Source of the DNA: Chryseobacterium daeguense DSM 19388
GTDB taxonomy: Bacteria > Bacteroidota > Bacteroidia > Flavobacteriales > Weeksellaceae
Assembly (NCBI RefSeq): GCF_000430825.1
Contig: NZ_AUMT01000020.1
Location: forward strand, 1-50,564
Length of the DNA stretch: 50,564 bases
Direction: 5' to 3'
A model generated the notes under the pieces. The model saw nothing but the letters and a program-made list of their open reading frames with translations, was not told the origin of the DNA and ran no database searches. Shown piece by piece: positions 8,149 through 17,246 of this stretch. How positions within the stretch are numbered: position 1 is the stretch's first letter; the number at the start of each line of letters is the position of its first letter. A program made the position numbers and the translations under genes.

Positions 8149-9138
8149 TTACAAAAATCTTTTCTCATAAAAATGCCATGAGCTTACTCCCACAGCAATT
8201 ACCAGAAGCATACAGACAACGGCCATTACAAAAGGATTATAATCTTCGAAAAGGCCTAAAGTCGTAAAAGTCCGGATAATAGGAAAATGGAAAATGTAAA
8301 TTCCGTAAGTGAAATCTCCATACTTCCCAAAATTATTTAAAAACTTGAAGGAATAAGCGATATAAAGTACAATAATACCAATCATCATCGGGGAAAATAG
8401 TTTGATGTCAAAAATCAGATCAATCCACACGGTAGCAATAGCAACAATGAAAAGCTTATGTTTATACTGAATAAACTTGTCAAAATTAAAGTAAATCAGC
8501 ATCCCTGCAATGAAATAACACAGTACGCCGGGAAGTTGTTTGGCCAGGGACATTTTATTTAAACCTTCAAAATAATTAAGATAAATAAGAGACAGGAAAT
8601 ATAAAATGACAAGGCTTATCGTTCTGTATTTATTATTTTTCCCGAACAGTAAAAACATCAGCGGAACCGCAAAATAATAGCACATTTCTACTTTAAGGGT
8701 CCATAGAGCTCCATTCACGGCCTGATTGCCGAAAACCCCCGGAAGCCAGGGTGCTTTAAAATTCAGAAACAAAGAATTCCAGAAAAGATATTTATAAACC
8801 TGCGGATTTCCGAAATATTCCGAAAAAGAAAGTGTGCTCACGAGGCTCAGCAGGATAGCACACAAAAAAACAACAAGCAGATAGGCGGGAACAATTCTTT
8901 TGATTCTCTTTTTCAAATAGCTTTTAAGGCTGGAAGATCTCTCATAGCTTCTTGCAATAAGGAATCCACTCACGATAAAAAAACCGAAAACGGCAATTTC
9001 TATGGGGCTGTTCTCAAGGAATTTAAGTTCTTTGGAAGCACTTAAGGTTCCCAAATGTCCGACGAAAACGATAAAAGCGAGGAGAACACGTAAGAAATCA
9101 AAATTATTTTTCGTAATGTTTTGCATCTGCATTTGCAT
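8149..9138 (-). CDS. Acyltransferase 3 (OafA-like) membrane protein
   Basis: About 329 residues with roughly ten membrane segments. The N-terminal NFDFLRVLLAFIVFVGH matches the family motif with the proposed catalytic His, and the YERSSSLKSYLKKRIKRIVPAY block is typical of acyltransferase-3 proteins. Such proteins O-acetylate or otherwise acylate LPS, capsule or peptidoglycan sugars. Start choice: the frame opens at a TTG (9150) that overlaps the -7 element, so one of the in-frame ATGs at 9138, 9132 or 9126 is used; I list the first. It is the first gene of a three-gene operon. Confidence 0.9.
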   Translation of the reverse strand: MQMQMQNITKNNFDFLRVLLAFIVFVGHLGTLSASKELKFLENSPIEIAVFGFFIVSGFLIARSYERSSSLKSYLKKRIKRIVPAYLLVVFLCAILLSLVSTLSFSEYFGNPQVYKYLFWNSLFLNFKAPWLPGVFGNQAVNGALWTLKVEMCYYFAVPLMFLLFGKNNKYRTISLVILYFLSLIYLNYFEGLNKMSLAKQLPGVLCYFIAGMLIYFNFDKFIQYKHKLFIVAIATVWIDLIFDIKLFSPMMIGIIVLYIAYSFKFLNNFGKYGDFTYGIYIFHFPIIRTFTTLGLFEDYNPFVMAVVCMLLVIAVGVSSWHFYEKRFL

Positions 9139-9147
9139 TGTTTTGTG

Positions 9148-9155
9148 CAAAAATA
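9148..9155 (-). promoter_or_regulatory. -7 element (TATTTTTG) for the acyltransferase operon
   Basis: Perfect TAnnTTTG on the minus strand, ending 9 nt before the first ATG. It makes a start at the TTG of 9150 impossible on this transcript. Confidence 0.55.
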
Positions 9156-9329
9156 GTTTTTTTCAAAGAATAGATGGCTTAATTTAAAATCAATATTTGT
9201 TAAATACAGGTAATATTGAATAAAATGGCACGTATAATTTTGAGAAAAGATAAGTTTTCAATAATTTTTCACAAAAAATTATTAATTATATCAAAAAAAT
9301 TATAATTTTAGCGCTTTAAATTTTGATAC

Positions 9330-9803
9330 ATGAAGAAATTAGCATTACTATTTGCAGGTTTATCATTATTTGTAGCTACTGGATGTAGTGATGATAATGA
9401 CAATAATCCTATGGAATACCCGCTTGTAGGGACCTGGCAGCCTATAAAAGAAGTTCATACGCTTGTGGCTGTGGGGGAAACACCTATTTCAGACGAGATT
9501 ACCTATACAGATTGTGAGAAGGAAGGCAGATGGGTTTTTACTTCATCTAACGGGAAAAGAATGGAAAAAGGCGACAGCCCTACAACTCCGGGACAGTGCG
9601 ATGTTACTTTTGACAGAAACTTTACCTATACTTATGATAAAGACAGTAAGGCAATTCAGATCAAATACCAGGGAATCGTAGAGCCGGACAAAGGAAAGGT
9701 AACGACCCTCAATGAAACAACCCTGAACCTTACCATCGAAGATACTTCAGATCCTACAGAATATACTTCTGTAACTTATACAATGAAAAGAATTCCTCAA
9801 TAA
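9330..9803 (+). CDS. Lipocalin-like lipoprotein
   Basis: 157 residues. The signal peptide ends in ATGC (Cys19), directly followed by SDDNDNN, which fits the acidic Bacteroidetes lipoprotein export signal for surface exposure. The mature part begins with LVGTWQP, typical of the lipocalin-like family of Bacteroidetes, and is predicted all-beta with one Cys pair (TDCEKEG, PGQCDV). Ligand unknown. It is a single gene with its own terminator. No perfect -7 element is visible; TAAATTTTG (one base too long) lies just upstream of the ATG. Confidence 0.82.
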   Translation: MKKLALLFAGLSLFVATGCSDDNDNNPMEYPLVGTWQPIKEVHTLVAVGETPISDEITYTDCEKEGRWVFTSSNGKRMEKGDSPTTPGQCDVTFDRNFTYTYDKDSKAIQIKYQGIVEPDKGKVTTLNETTLNLTIEDTSDPTEYTSVTYTMKRIPQ

Positions 9804-9827
9804 TAATCAGAATTTTTTCAAAATATA

Positions 9828-9857
9828 AAGATCTCATCTTCGGATGGGATTTTTTTT
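9828..9857 (+). terminator. Rho-independent terminator
   Basis: ATCTCATC/GATGGGAT stem (9831-9838 with 9843-9850, one G-T pair), UUCG loop, then a run of seven T. Confidence 0.85.
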
Positions 9858-9904
9858 GGTGTATTATTTAATTCAAAATTAAATTCCATTTCTTTTAAAT
9901 TCAT

Positions 9905-9912
9905 TATTTTTG
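9905..9912 (+). promoter_or_regulatory. -7 element (TATTTTTG) for leuS
   Basis: Perfect TAnnTTTG whose last G is the first base of the upstream in-frame GTG (9912). Transcription would begin downstream of that GTG, which therefore cannot be the start of leuS. Confidence 0.6.
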
Positions 9913-9977
9913 TGAAAACTAGATTTGGAACTCATAATTCTAATATCTATTATCTAACATCTAATATCAATAATAAA

Positions 9978-12794
9978 GTGTTTTACGATCATCAGCAGAT
10001 AGAAAAAAAGTGGCAGAAATACTGGGAAGAAAATCAAACTTACAAGACTTCCGATAACACAGACAAACCCAAATTTTATGTTCTCGATATGTTTCCGTAC
10101 CCATCAGGAGCGGGCCTTCACGTGGGCCATCCACTGGGATATATTGCATCAGATATTTATGCGAGATATAAAAGACATCAGGGTTTCAATGTTCTCCACC
10201 CGGTTGGTTATGACAGCTTCGGACTTCCTGCTGAGCAGTACGCTATCCAGACAGGGCAGCACCCTGCGATTACTACTGAGCAAAACATTACAAGATATGA
10301 AGAGCAGTTAAGAAAAATAGGCTTTTCATTCGACTGGAGCAGGGAAGTAAGAACTTCCGACCCTTCTTATTATAAATGGACACAATGGATTTTCATTGAA
10401 TTATTCCATTCCTGGTACAATAAAGCTACTGATAAGGCAGAATCTATTAAAACGCTGATCAGACATTTTGAGGAAAAAGGTACAGAAGGATTAAATGCCA
10501 ACCAAAATGATGAATTGATCTTCACCGCAGAAGAATGGAATAATGCTTCTGAAATGGATAAAGAAGATATCCTTTTAAATTATCGTTTGGCCTACAGAGC
10601 GGAAACGACTGTAAACTGGTGTCCTGCATTGGGAACTGTTTTAGCGAACGATGAGGTGAAAGACGGAAAATCCGAAAGAGGAGGCTTTCCTGTTTTCCAA
10701 AAGAAAATGATGCAATGGAGCATGAGGATTTCTGCGTATTCGGAAAGATTATTGCAAGGTTTAAAAACATTAGACTGGCCACAGCCTCTGAAAGATTCCC
10801 AGGAATACTGGATCGGAAAATCTCAGGGAGCGCAGGTGAACTTTGAAATTGAAGGGCATCCAAACGAAATCGTAGAGGTGTTTACTACAAGACCTGATAC
10901 CATCTTTGGAGCAACTTTTATGGTATTAGCTCCGGAAAATCCTTTGGTGGAAACCATTACGACTGCAGAACAAAAAGCTGAGGTAGATCATTATATTGAA
11001 GAAACTTCCAAAAAAACAGAAAGAGACCGTATGGCAGACGTGAAAAACGTTTCAGGTGCTTTCACAGGAAGTTATGCAACCAACCCTTTCAGTAATGAAA
11101 GAATGCCAATCTATATTTCAGATTATGTATTGATGGGCTACGGAACGGGTGCCGTAATGGCAGTTCCTGCTCATGATGAACGTGATCACAGGTTTGCAAA
11201 GAAATTTAATTTAGAAATTAAAAAAGTCGTAGAAACGGACGAAGATGTTCAGGAAGCTTCTTTTGATTCTAAAGATTCGGTTTGTGTGAATTCTGATTTC
11301 TTAAACGGTTTACATTATAATGATGCAAAAGCAGCGATCATTGCAGCGATTGAAAAAAAAGGAATTGGCCACGGAACTACCAATTACAGACAGCGTGATG
11401 CCATTTTCTCCAGACAGCGTTATTGGGGAGAACCGGTTCCTATATATTATAAGGATGGAATGCCTTACACATTGCCAGCTTCTGCGTTGCCTTTGGAGCT
11501 TCCTGAAGTTGAAAAATATTTACCGACTGAAGATGGAGATCCGCCATTGGGAAATGCAAAAACTTTTGCCTGGGATGAAGCCAATCAAAAAGTTGTAGAC
11601 ACCAATTTAATTGATGAAAAAACTGTTTTCCCGTTAGAATTATCTACAATGCCGGGCTGGGCCGGAAGTTCATGGTACTTCCTGAGATATATGGACCCGA
11701 ATGATGATGAGGTTTTTGTTAAAAAAGAATTAGCAGATTATTGGGGACAGGTTGATTTGTATATTGGGGGAAGTGAGCACGCAACCGGTCACTTATTATA
11801 TTCTCGTTTCTGGAATATGTTTTTAAAGGATAGGGGATATATTAATCAGAATGAGCCTTTCCAGAAACTAATTAATCAGGGGATGATTTTGGGGATGAGT
11901 GCTTTTGTGTATAGAATTGATGGAACTGATCAATATGTATCTAAAAATTTAGCAAAAGATTATAAAACCCAGCAAATCCACGTTGATGTATCCTTATTAA
12001 AAGGAACATCAGATGAATTAGATACTGAAGCTTTCAAAGCATGGAGACCGGATTATTCCGATGCGGAATTTATTTTGGAAGACGGGAAATACATCACAGA
12101 GCGTGAAGTAGAAAAAATGTCCAAATCAAAATATAATGTAGTAAATCCGGATGATATCTGCGAAGAGTACGGCGCGGACGGTTTAAGATTGTATGAAATG
12201 TTCTTAGGACCATTGGAACAATCCAAACCCTGGAACACTCAAGGTCTGAGCGGAGTTTACGGTTTCATGAAAAAATTCTGGAATCTGTATTTTAACGGAG
12301 ATCAATTTGAAGTTTCAGATGAGGAGCCTACAAAAGCGGAATACAAAGTGTTGCATACATTAATAAAGAAGGTTGTTTATGACATAGAAAACTTCTCGTT
12401 TAATACGTCTGTATCATCATTTATGATTGCTGTAAATGAATTACAAAAAATAAAATGCAATAAACGCAATATTTTAGAACCTTTAGCCGTTATCATCTCT
12501 CCGTATGCACCTCACATCTGTGAAGAGCTTTGGAGCTTATTAGGTCATAATGAATCCATCGAATTTGAGAAATTCCCTGTATTGAACGAGGAATATCTGG
12601 TGGAAGATGAAATTCAGTATCCGGTAAGTGTAAACGGGAAAATGAAGTTTAAAATTTCACTTTCGGCGCAGCTTTCTGCGAAAGAAGTAGAAGATTTGGT
12701 GCTTGAGGATGAAAAATTACAGCAAATTTTGGAGGGTAAAACACCGAAAAAAATAATTGTAGTCCATCACAGAATTGTGAATATAGTAATTTAA
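9978..12794 (+). CDS. leuS: Leucyl-tRNA synthetase
   Basis: 938 residues from a GTG at 9978 (protein begins (V/M)FYDHQQIEKKWQKYW). The HIGH motif is HVGH (residues ~48-51, in YPSGAGLHVGHPLGY), and KMSKS is present as KMSKSKYN (~residue 712). Between them lie the CP1 editing domain (TTRPDTIFGATF, GTGAVMAVPAHDERD) and the class Ia catalytic core. It charges tRNA-Leu and hydrolyses mischarged products. The frame stays open 22 codons upstream to a GTG at 9912, but that codon is inside the promoter; the intervening leader is a simple TAATATCTA-type repeat. No ATG is available near the N-terminus, so a GTG start is needed. Confidence 0.96.
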   Translation: MFYDHQQIEKKWQKYWEENQTYKTSDNTDKPKFYVLDMFPYPSGAGLHVGHPLGYIASDIYARYKRHQGFNVLHPVGYDSFGLPAEQYAIQTGQHPAITTEQNITRYEEQLRKIGFSFDWSREVRTSDPSYYKWTQWIFIELFHSWYNKATDKAESIKTLIRHFEEKGTEGLNANQNDELIFTAEEWNNASEMDKEDILLNYRLAYRAETTVNWCPALGTVLANDEVKDGKSERGGFPVFQKKMMQWSMRISAYSERLLQGLKTLDWPQPLKDSQEYWIGKSQGAQVNFEIEGHPNEIVEVFTTRPDTIFGATFMVLAPENPLVETITTAEQKAEVDHYIEETSKKTERDRMADVKNVSGAFTGSYATNPFSNERMPIYISDYVLMGYGTGAVMAVPAHDERDHRFAKKFNLEIKKVVETDEDVQEASFDSKDSVCVNSDFLNGLHYNDAKAAIIAAIEKKGIGHGTTNYRQRDAIFSRQRYWGEPVPIYYKDGMPYTLPASALPLELPEVEKYLPTEDGDPPLGNAKTFAWDEANQKVVDTNLIDEKTVFPLELSTMPGWAGSSWYFLRYMDPNDDEVFVKKELADYWGQVDLYIGGSEHATGHLLYSRFWNMFLKDRGYINQNEPFQKLINQGMILGMSAFVYRIDGTDQYVSKNLAKDYKTQQIHVDVSLLKGTSDELDTEAFKAWRPDYSDAEFILEDGKYITEREVEKMSKSKYNVVNPDDICEEYGADGLRLYEMFLGPLEQSKPWNTQGLSGVYGFMKKFWNLYFNGDQFEVSDEEPTKAEYKVLHTLIKKVVYDIENFSFNTSVSSFMIAVNELQKIKCNKRNILEPLAVIISPYAPHICEELWSLLGHNESIEFEKFPVLNEEYLVEDEIQYPVSVNGKMKFKISLSAQLSAKEVEDLVLEDEKLQQILEGKTPKKIIVVHHRIVNIVI

Positions 12795-12975
12795 AAAAAA
12801 TTAACATTGGCAAATTAAAAAAAATGAAGGCTTATATTTTTTAAATTTTTAACGTAATTGTTAAAATTGGGAAATATTGCCAAAAAATGAGAAGATAATT
12901 ATAATATCGAAATCGTATTAAAATTTCATTGTCGAAAAAAACTGAAATGTTTATTTAAGACTATTGCATTTTAAT

Positions 12976-12983
12976 TAATTTTG
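12976..12983 (+). promoter_or_regulatory. -7 element (TAATTTTG) for the exbB-tonB operon
   Basis: Perfect TAnnTTTG match 51 nt before the exbB ATG. The rest of the 240-nt spacer after leuS is very AT-rich; I see no other feature in it. Confidence 0.5.
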
Positions 12984-13034
12984 CCTTTAATTTACACTTT
13001 CGAAAATTTTTAAAACAATATAATTTAGTTAAAT

Positions 13035-13898
13035 ATGGAAATGAATGTTTCAAAAAATGATGAGCAAGTAGTTGCTAGAAAGGCGGGAGGTTTAAACCCA
13101 GCTTTAATTATTCCTATTCTATTCTTAATAGGAGTTGGTATTTATTTATTCGTTCTTGGTAATCCAGGAAACTTCAAAGATGCAGAGAAACTGGGAAGCG
13201 GATCTGTAGCCTTTTCAAGTGTTGAAGGAAAGGACATTCACCCAGAGTCATTTTTGGGAATTATCTACAAAGGAGGGGTAATCGTACCTATCTTGATTAC
13301 TTTCATGATTACGGTAATCGTTTTCTCTTTCGAAAGATATTTCGTTCTTAGCAAAGCTGCTGGAAAAGGAAACTTAGACAACTTCGTTGTACAGGTAAGA
13401 AGTTTGCTAAACCAAAACAAAATTGATGAAGCTTTAGAAGAGTGCGACAGACAGCAAGGTTCTGTAGGAAATGTAGTGAAAGAAGGTCTTACGACTTACA
13501 AAGCTTTATCTCACGATACGACTCTTAACAAAGAGCAAAAAATGGTAGCGCTTAACAAAGCGATTGAAGAGGCTACTACTCTTGAAATGCCAATGCTTGA
13601 GAAAAACATGATGATCCTTTCTACTTTAGGTACTGTTGCAACGTTAGTAGCACTTTTAGGTACGGTAATCGGGATGATCAAGGCATTCTTCGCATTAGGT
13701 TCAGGAGGTGGTACTCCGGATGCAGCTGCACTTTCTACTGGTATCTCTGAAGCCTTGATCAACACGGCATTAGGTATTGGTACTTCAGCTATCGCTATCA
13801 TCCTTTATAACTTCTTTACTTCTAAAATTGACGGATTAACTTATAAGATCGACGAGATCGCAATGAGTATCCAACAATCTTTCGCTGAATTCAACTAA
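13035..13898 (+). CDS. exbB: MotA/TolQ/ExbB proton channel protein
   Basis: 287 residues. An extra N-terminal membrane helix (~22-42) precedes the three-helix ExbB core (helices ~85-105, ~195-220 and ~240-262). The conserved STLGTVATLVALLGTVIGMI segment and the TALGIGTSAIAIIL segment form the pore lining. It forms the pentameric stator of the TonB motor, which uses the proton gradient. It is the first gene of exbB-exbD-exbD-tonB. The N-terminal extension is common in Bacteroidetes ExbB. Confidence 0.93.
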   Translation: MEMNVSKNDEQVVARKAGGLNPALIIPILFLIGVGIYLFVLGNPGNFKDAEKLGSGSVAFSSVEGKDIHPESFLGIIYKGGVIVPILITFMITVIVFSFERYFVLSKAAGKGNLDNFVVQVRSLLNQNKIDEALEECDRQQGSVGNVVKEGLTTYKALSHDTTLNKEQKMVALNKAIEEATTLEMPMLEKNMMILSTLGTVATLVALLGTVIGMIKAFFALGSGGGTPDAAALSTGISEALINTALGIGTSAIAIILYNFFTSKIDGLTYKIDEIAMSIQQSFAEFN

Positions 13899-13958
13899 GA
13901 ATTCTAGCAAGGAATTTGCATAAGTAAAAAGAAGTTTAATTAAAAATCATTAATAATA

Positions 13959-14567
13959 ATGGCGAGAGTCAAACCAAAAAGACACGGAGTTATTACGGAT
14001 ATGACGGCAATGTGTGACGTTGCGTTCCTACTACTTACGTTCTTTATCTTGACCACTCAGTTTAAAAAACCTGATGTGGAGCAGATCAAACCGCCATCTT
14101 CAATATCAGAGAAGTTACTTCCTGATGCAAGTTTGATGACTATCAACGCTACTCCGGACGGAAAATTCTATTTCCAGCCGGTAGAAAATGCATCTGAAAG
14201 ACTACAGCTTTTAGACAATATGGGACAGAAGTACGGTGTTACTTTTGACAATAATGAGAAAGCTGCATTCCAAAAAGTACAAGCAATTGGGGTTCCTATG
14301 AACCAGCTGAAAAGCTTCCTGGATTTGCCAGAAGATGAGCAGAAGAATTTTAAGAGTCCTAAAGGGATTCCTATGGACAGTACAAATAAGCAATTAGTTG
14401 ACTGGGTAGAGCAGAGTTTAAAAGTGAACCCTGAGTACAAACTAGCCATTAAAGGTGACGTTACTACAGAATACCCTAAAGTTAAAAGCCTATTTGAGGG
14501 TTTAAGAGATATCGATTTTCTTAAATTTTGGTTGATTACATCACAAGAAGGTAAACCTAATGAATAA
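13959..14567 (+). CDS. exbD: ExbD/TolR biopolymer transport protein, first copy
   Basis: 202 residues. A short basic cytoplasmic N-terminus is followed by a single helix with the proton-carrying Asp20 in TDMTAMCDVAFLLLTFF, then a periplasmic domain. The periplasmic part is longer than in E. coli ExbD (141 aa in all) and has an inserted region around residues 90-140. With ExbB it forms the stator for TonB. Two different ExbD paralogues in one operon are typical for Bacteroidetes and suggest a mixed ExbD pair. Confidence 0.92.
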   Translation: MARVKPKRHGVITDMTAMCDVAFLLLTFFILTTQFKKPDVEQIKPPSSISEKLLPDASLMTINATPDGKFYFQPVENASERLQLLDNMGQKYGVTFDNNEKAAFQKVQAIGVPMNQLKSFLDLPEDEQKNFKSPKGIPMDSTNKQLVDWVEQSLKVNPEYKLAIKGDVTTEYPKVKSLFEGLRDIDFLKFWLITSQEGKPNE

Positions 14568-14579
14568 TATCATTTAGAA

Positions 14580-15155
14580 ATGGCAGAAGTACAAGTACAG
14601 GAAAAAGGCGCCAAAGGCGGCAAGGTACGTTCCAAGAAACAGAGTACCAGAGTCGATATGACTCCGATGGTGGACTTGGGTTTTCTATTGATTACCTTCT
14701 TTATGTTCACAACCACATTCTCTAAACCGAATGTAATGGATTTGGGTCTTCCGGCTAAACCGAAAGATAAAACAAAAAAACCACCTCCAACAGAAATTAA
14801 ACTTTCGAACTCTATATCTCTATTATTAGGAAAAGACAATAAGATTTTCTGGCATCAGCAGGATAATACCTCGCTAACAGATCAGAATCTTAATGAAACC
14901 ACTTTCGATAGAGAAGGAATCAGAAAGATCATCCAGCAGGCAAAGGCAAATGCGGCAGATAAAACAAAATTCACTGTAATTATCAAACCGACTGACGATG
15001 CTGTATATAAAAACTTTGTTGATATTCTTGACGAAATGGCAATTACAAAGAGTGAGCAGTACGGTGTTACTGATCTTAAGCCTTGGGAAAAAGCTATTTA
15101 TGACAGAAAAGTTGGTAACTCGGGAGCAGCTCCTGCAGCGCCGGCTACAAAGTAA
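14580..15155 (+). CDS. exbD: ExbD/TolR biopolymer transport protein, second copy
   Basis: 191 residues. It has a longer basic N-terminus (KGGKVRSKKQ) and the proton-carrying Asp32 in VDMTPMVDLGFLLITFF. The periplasmic part is linked by a Lys/Pro-rich segment (KPKDKTKKPPPTE) and ends in an Ala/Pro-rich tail. It starts 12 nt after the first exbD and 24 nt before tonB. It differs clearly from the first copy outside the membrane helix, so this is not a recent duplication. Confidence 0.92.
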   Translation: MAEVQVQEKGAKGGKVRSKKQSTRVDMTPMVDLGFLLITFFMFTTTFSKPNVMDLGLPAKPKDKTKKPPPTEIKLSNSISLLLGKDNKIFWHQQDNTSLTDQNLNETTFDREGIRKIIQQAKANAADKTKFTVIIKPTDDAVYKNFVDILDEMAITKSEQYGVTDLKPWEKAIYDRKVGNSGAAPAAPATK

Positions 15156-15179
15156 TTTAAACCATAAAATTGTACATCT

Positions 15180-16022
15180 ATGGCAAATGAAAATTCATAC
15201 GATCCAAGTCTTACCTTAGACGAGATTGTATTTGAAAATAGAAACAAGGAATATGGTGCATACGATTTAAGACATCAGTATCCAAGACTTCTGACAAGAT
15301 CTTTCCTCGTAGGAACGGCATTATTCCTGGTTGCGGCTTTGTCTCCATTTATATATCTTACTATTAAGAGACTTACTGAACCGCCAAAACAAGAAGTGAA
15401 GGCAGATTTAGTAGAGATTCTTCAGGAGGATAAAATTATTGAGCAGCCAAAAGAAGAAGAACCACCTCCACCACCTCCACCTCCAAAAGAGGAAGAGAAA
15501 ATTGAAATTATTCAGAACGTGGTTCCGGAGCCTGTAAAAGCTCCAAAAATTGAAACTCCACCGCCGCCAATTTCTAAGCAATTAGAAACTACTACAGGTT
15601 TAGTAGCTCAGGAAGGTGTAAAAGCTCCGGCTTATACTCCGCCACCGCCACCACCGTCTACTGGTACTAAAGCTTCAACTGTTGAAGTGAAGCCTCAGGT
15701 AACGAATGACGTTTATGAATCTGTAGACCAGGCTGCTGACTTTAGTTCAGGAGGTATCAATGGATTTAGATCCAAGTTCATGGATAACTTTGATAACTCT
15801 TCAGTAGAAGGTGAAGGTACTTTAAGTACTGAGATTACTTTCGTTGTTGAAAGAGACGGATCATTAAGCCAGGTTAAGGCTAACGGTTCAAACTCAGATT
15901 TCAACAGAGAAGCTGAAAGAACTGTAAAAAGTATCAAAACCAAGTGGATTCCAGGTAAAGTTAACGGCCAGCCGGTTCGTTCTCGTTTCCGTTTCCCGGT
16001 TAAGATGAACTTTGAAGGATAA
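15180..16022 (+). CDS. tonB: TonB energy transducer
   Basis: 280 residues. A cytoplasmic N-terminus with RNKEYGAYDLR, conserved in Bacteroidetes TonB, is followed by one membrane helix (~39-60). A Pro/Glu/Lys-rich periplasmic spacer (~85-165, with PPPPPPP runs) leads to the C-terminal TonB domain (~195-280, ITFVVERDGSL... ending RSRFRFPVKMNF). It couples the ExbB/ExbD motor to TonB-dependent outer-membrane receptors. It is the last gene of the operon; a strong hairpin follows. Confidence 0.94.
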   Translation: MANENSYDPSLTLDEIVFENRNKEYGAYDLRHQYPRLLTRSFLVGTALFLVAALSPFIYLTIKRLTEPPKQEVKADLVEILQEDKIIEQPKEEEPPPPPPPPKEEEKIEIIQNVVPEPVKAPKIETPPPPISKQLETTTGLVAQEGVKAPAYTPPPPPPSTGTKASTVEVKPQVTNDVYESVDQAADFSSGGINGFRSKFMDNFDNSSVEGEGTLSTEITFVVERDGSLSQVKANGSNSDFNREAERTVKSIKTKWIPGKVNGQPVRSRFRFPVKMNFEG

Positions 16023-16046
16023 TATTTTATCTTTAAATAATAATTA

Positions 16047-16080
16047 AAAAAGAGAAGCTTATGCTTCTCTTTTTATTTTT
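16047..16080 (+). terminator. Rho-independent terminator after tonB
   Basis: A 12-bp perfect stem (16047-16058 with 16063-16074, loop TTAT) is followed by ATTTTTTTT. Confidence 0.88.
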
Positions 16081-16085
16081 TTTGG

Positions 16086-16093
16086 TATTTTTG
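16086..16093 (+). promoter_or_regulatory. -7 element (TATTTTTG) 4 nt before an ATG
   Basis: Perfect TAnnTTTG with only four bases before the ATG at 16098. This predicts a leaderless or nearly leaderless transcript for the small membrane protein. Confidence 0.5.
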
Positions 16094-16097
16094 TTAT

Positions 16098-16295
16098 ATG
16101 ATGTTCAATTGGTTATCCCTTATCACGGGATTGTTTTATATCGTTTTAGGAATTGTGGTAATTTTTTACAAATTCTTTTTCACGATTCTGGAGCCTGGTG
16201 TTGCCTACGCAATGGGCTCGCTTCTTATTCTGTATGGTATTTTCCGGATTTACAGAGCAATTACAAGAATTAAAGATTCAAACAATGAAAAATAG
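16098..16295 (+). CDS. Small membrane protein
   Basis: 65 residues with two predicted membrane helices (about 5-30 and 35-55) and a charged C-terminal tail (RAITRIKDSNNEK). No domain recognised. The start is either ATG 16098 or ATG 16101 (MM). Its 3' end overlaps the next gene by 11 nt, which implies co-translation with the PstS-like lipoprotein. Confidence 0.7.
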   Translation: MMFNWLSLITGLFYIVLGIVVIFYKFFFTILEPGVAYAMGSLLILYGIFRIYRAITRIKDSNNEK

Positions 16296-17157
16296 TGTTA
16301 AAATTATAGTACTATTTTTTCTTAGTATTATAGCAGTAAGCTGCAAAAAAGAAGATAAATCACCTTCTTACCATAAAGGTGAAATGACGATTCTTACGGA
16401 TGAGTCATTTAAAAGTGTTACGGAAGCTCTTGCGGATGGATATATGATCAACTATCCGGAAACAAAAATCAAAGTAGTTACAAAAAAAGAAGATTTGGGC
16501 TTTCTGGATTTATTACATGATAAAGCCAGAATCGTTGTAATGTCCAGAGATTTGTCGCCTGAGGAGATCAAAACTTATGAAGAGCAGGTAGATCTGAAGT
16601 TTTTACCGGCAAGGTTTGCTGCAGATGCTGTAGTTTTCGTTGTTCCAAAAGATTCTCCGAAAGAATCAATTTCAATGGAAGAAATTTCACGTGGGATGCA
16701 GTCTGAAAACAAAGAATTTATTTTTGACGGAACCAATTCAAGCAACCTGAATTTTGTAGCCCAAAAACTCAAAAAACAGCCCAAAGATTTAAAATTTTCG
16801 GTGATTTCAGGAAATAAGAATATTATCGAAGAACTAAATAAGTATCCCAATAAAATTGGAGTGGTGGGTCTTAATACTTTCAGCCGGCCTTATGATAAAG
16901 AAGCTGAGCAGCTAAGAGGCATGGTAAAGATCTTACCGGTTGAAAATAAAGGAATTACCTATAATCCTGATTTTGAAAACCTGCGTAAAATGAAATATCC
17001 TTTCACAAGGGTGCTTTACTTCCTTACCAATGAAGGAAATTTCAATATTGCAAACGGTTTTATCAGGTTTTCAAGCACCCAGCTGGGGCAGATGATCGTT
17101 CAGAAGGAAGGACTCCAACAATATAATCTATATAAAAGAGAAGTACAAATGCGTTAA
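16285..17157 (+). CDS. PstS-like substrate-binding lipoprotein
   Basis: 290 residues. The lipoprotein signal ends AVSCKK (Cys20). The body looks like a PstS-type periplasmic binding fold, with LTDESFKSVTEALADGY near the N-terminus and DGTNSSNLNFVAQ in the middle. The start is the ATG at 16285, because the frame extending upstream to 16198 lies wholly inside the small membrane-protein gene and would lack a signal sequence. No pstCAB genes are next to it, so a phosphate-uptake role is not shown; it lies between the TonB operon and a TPR protein. Confidence 0.8.
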   Translation: MKNSVKIIVLFFLSIIAVSCKKEDKSPSYHKGEMTILTDESFKSVTEALADGYMINYPETKIKVVTKKEDLGFLDLLHDKARIVVMSRDLSPEEIKTYEEQVDLKFLPARFAADAVVFVVPKDSPKESISMEEISRGMQSENKEFIFDGTNSSNLNFVAQKLKKQPKDLKFSVISGNKNIIEELNKYPNKIGVVGLNTFSRPYDKEAEQLRGMVKILPVENKGITYNPDFENLRKMKYPFTRVLYFLTNEGNFNIANGFIRFSSTQLGQMIVQKEGLQQYNLYKREVQMR

Positions 17158-17246
17158 AAAATATTAAATTAACATTTTAACCAAATTAAATACACTATTT
17201 TGGTCTGAAAATTGTGTATAAAATAACTCAGTTTAGAAATTATAAA

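Noticed and set aside
10522..10863. Long minus-strand ORF (113 codons) inside leuS
   Set aside because: It lies antisense to a well-conserved gene, has no promoter or domain, and composition follows the complement of leuS.
15460..15490. CCACCTCC-type tandem repeat
   Set aside because: It encodes the normal proline-rich spacer of TonB, not a separate element.
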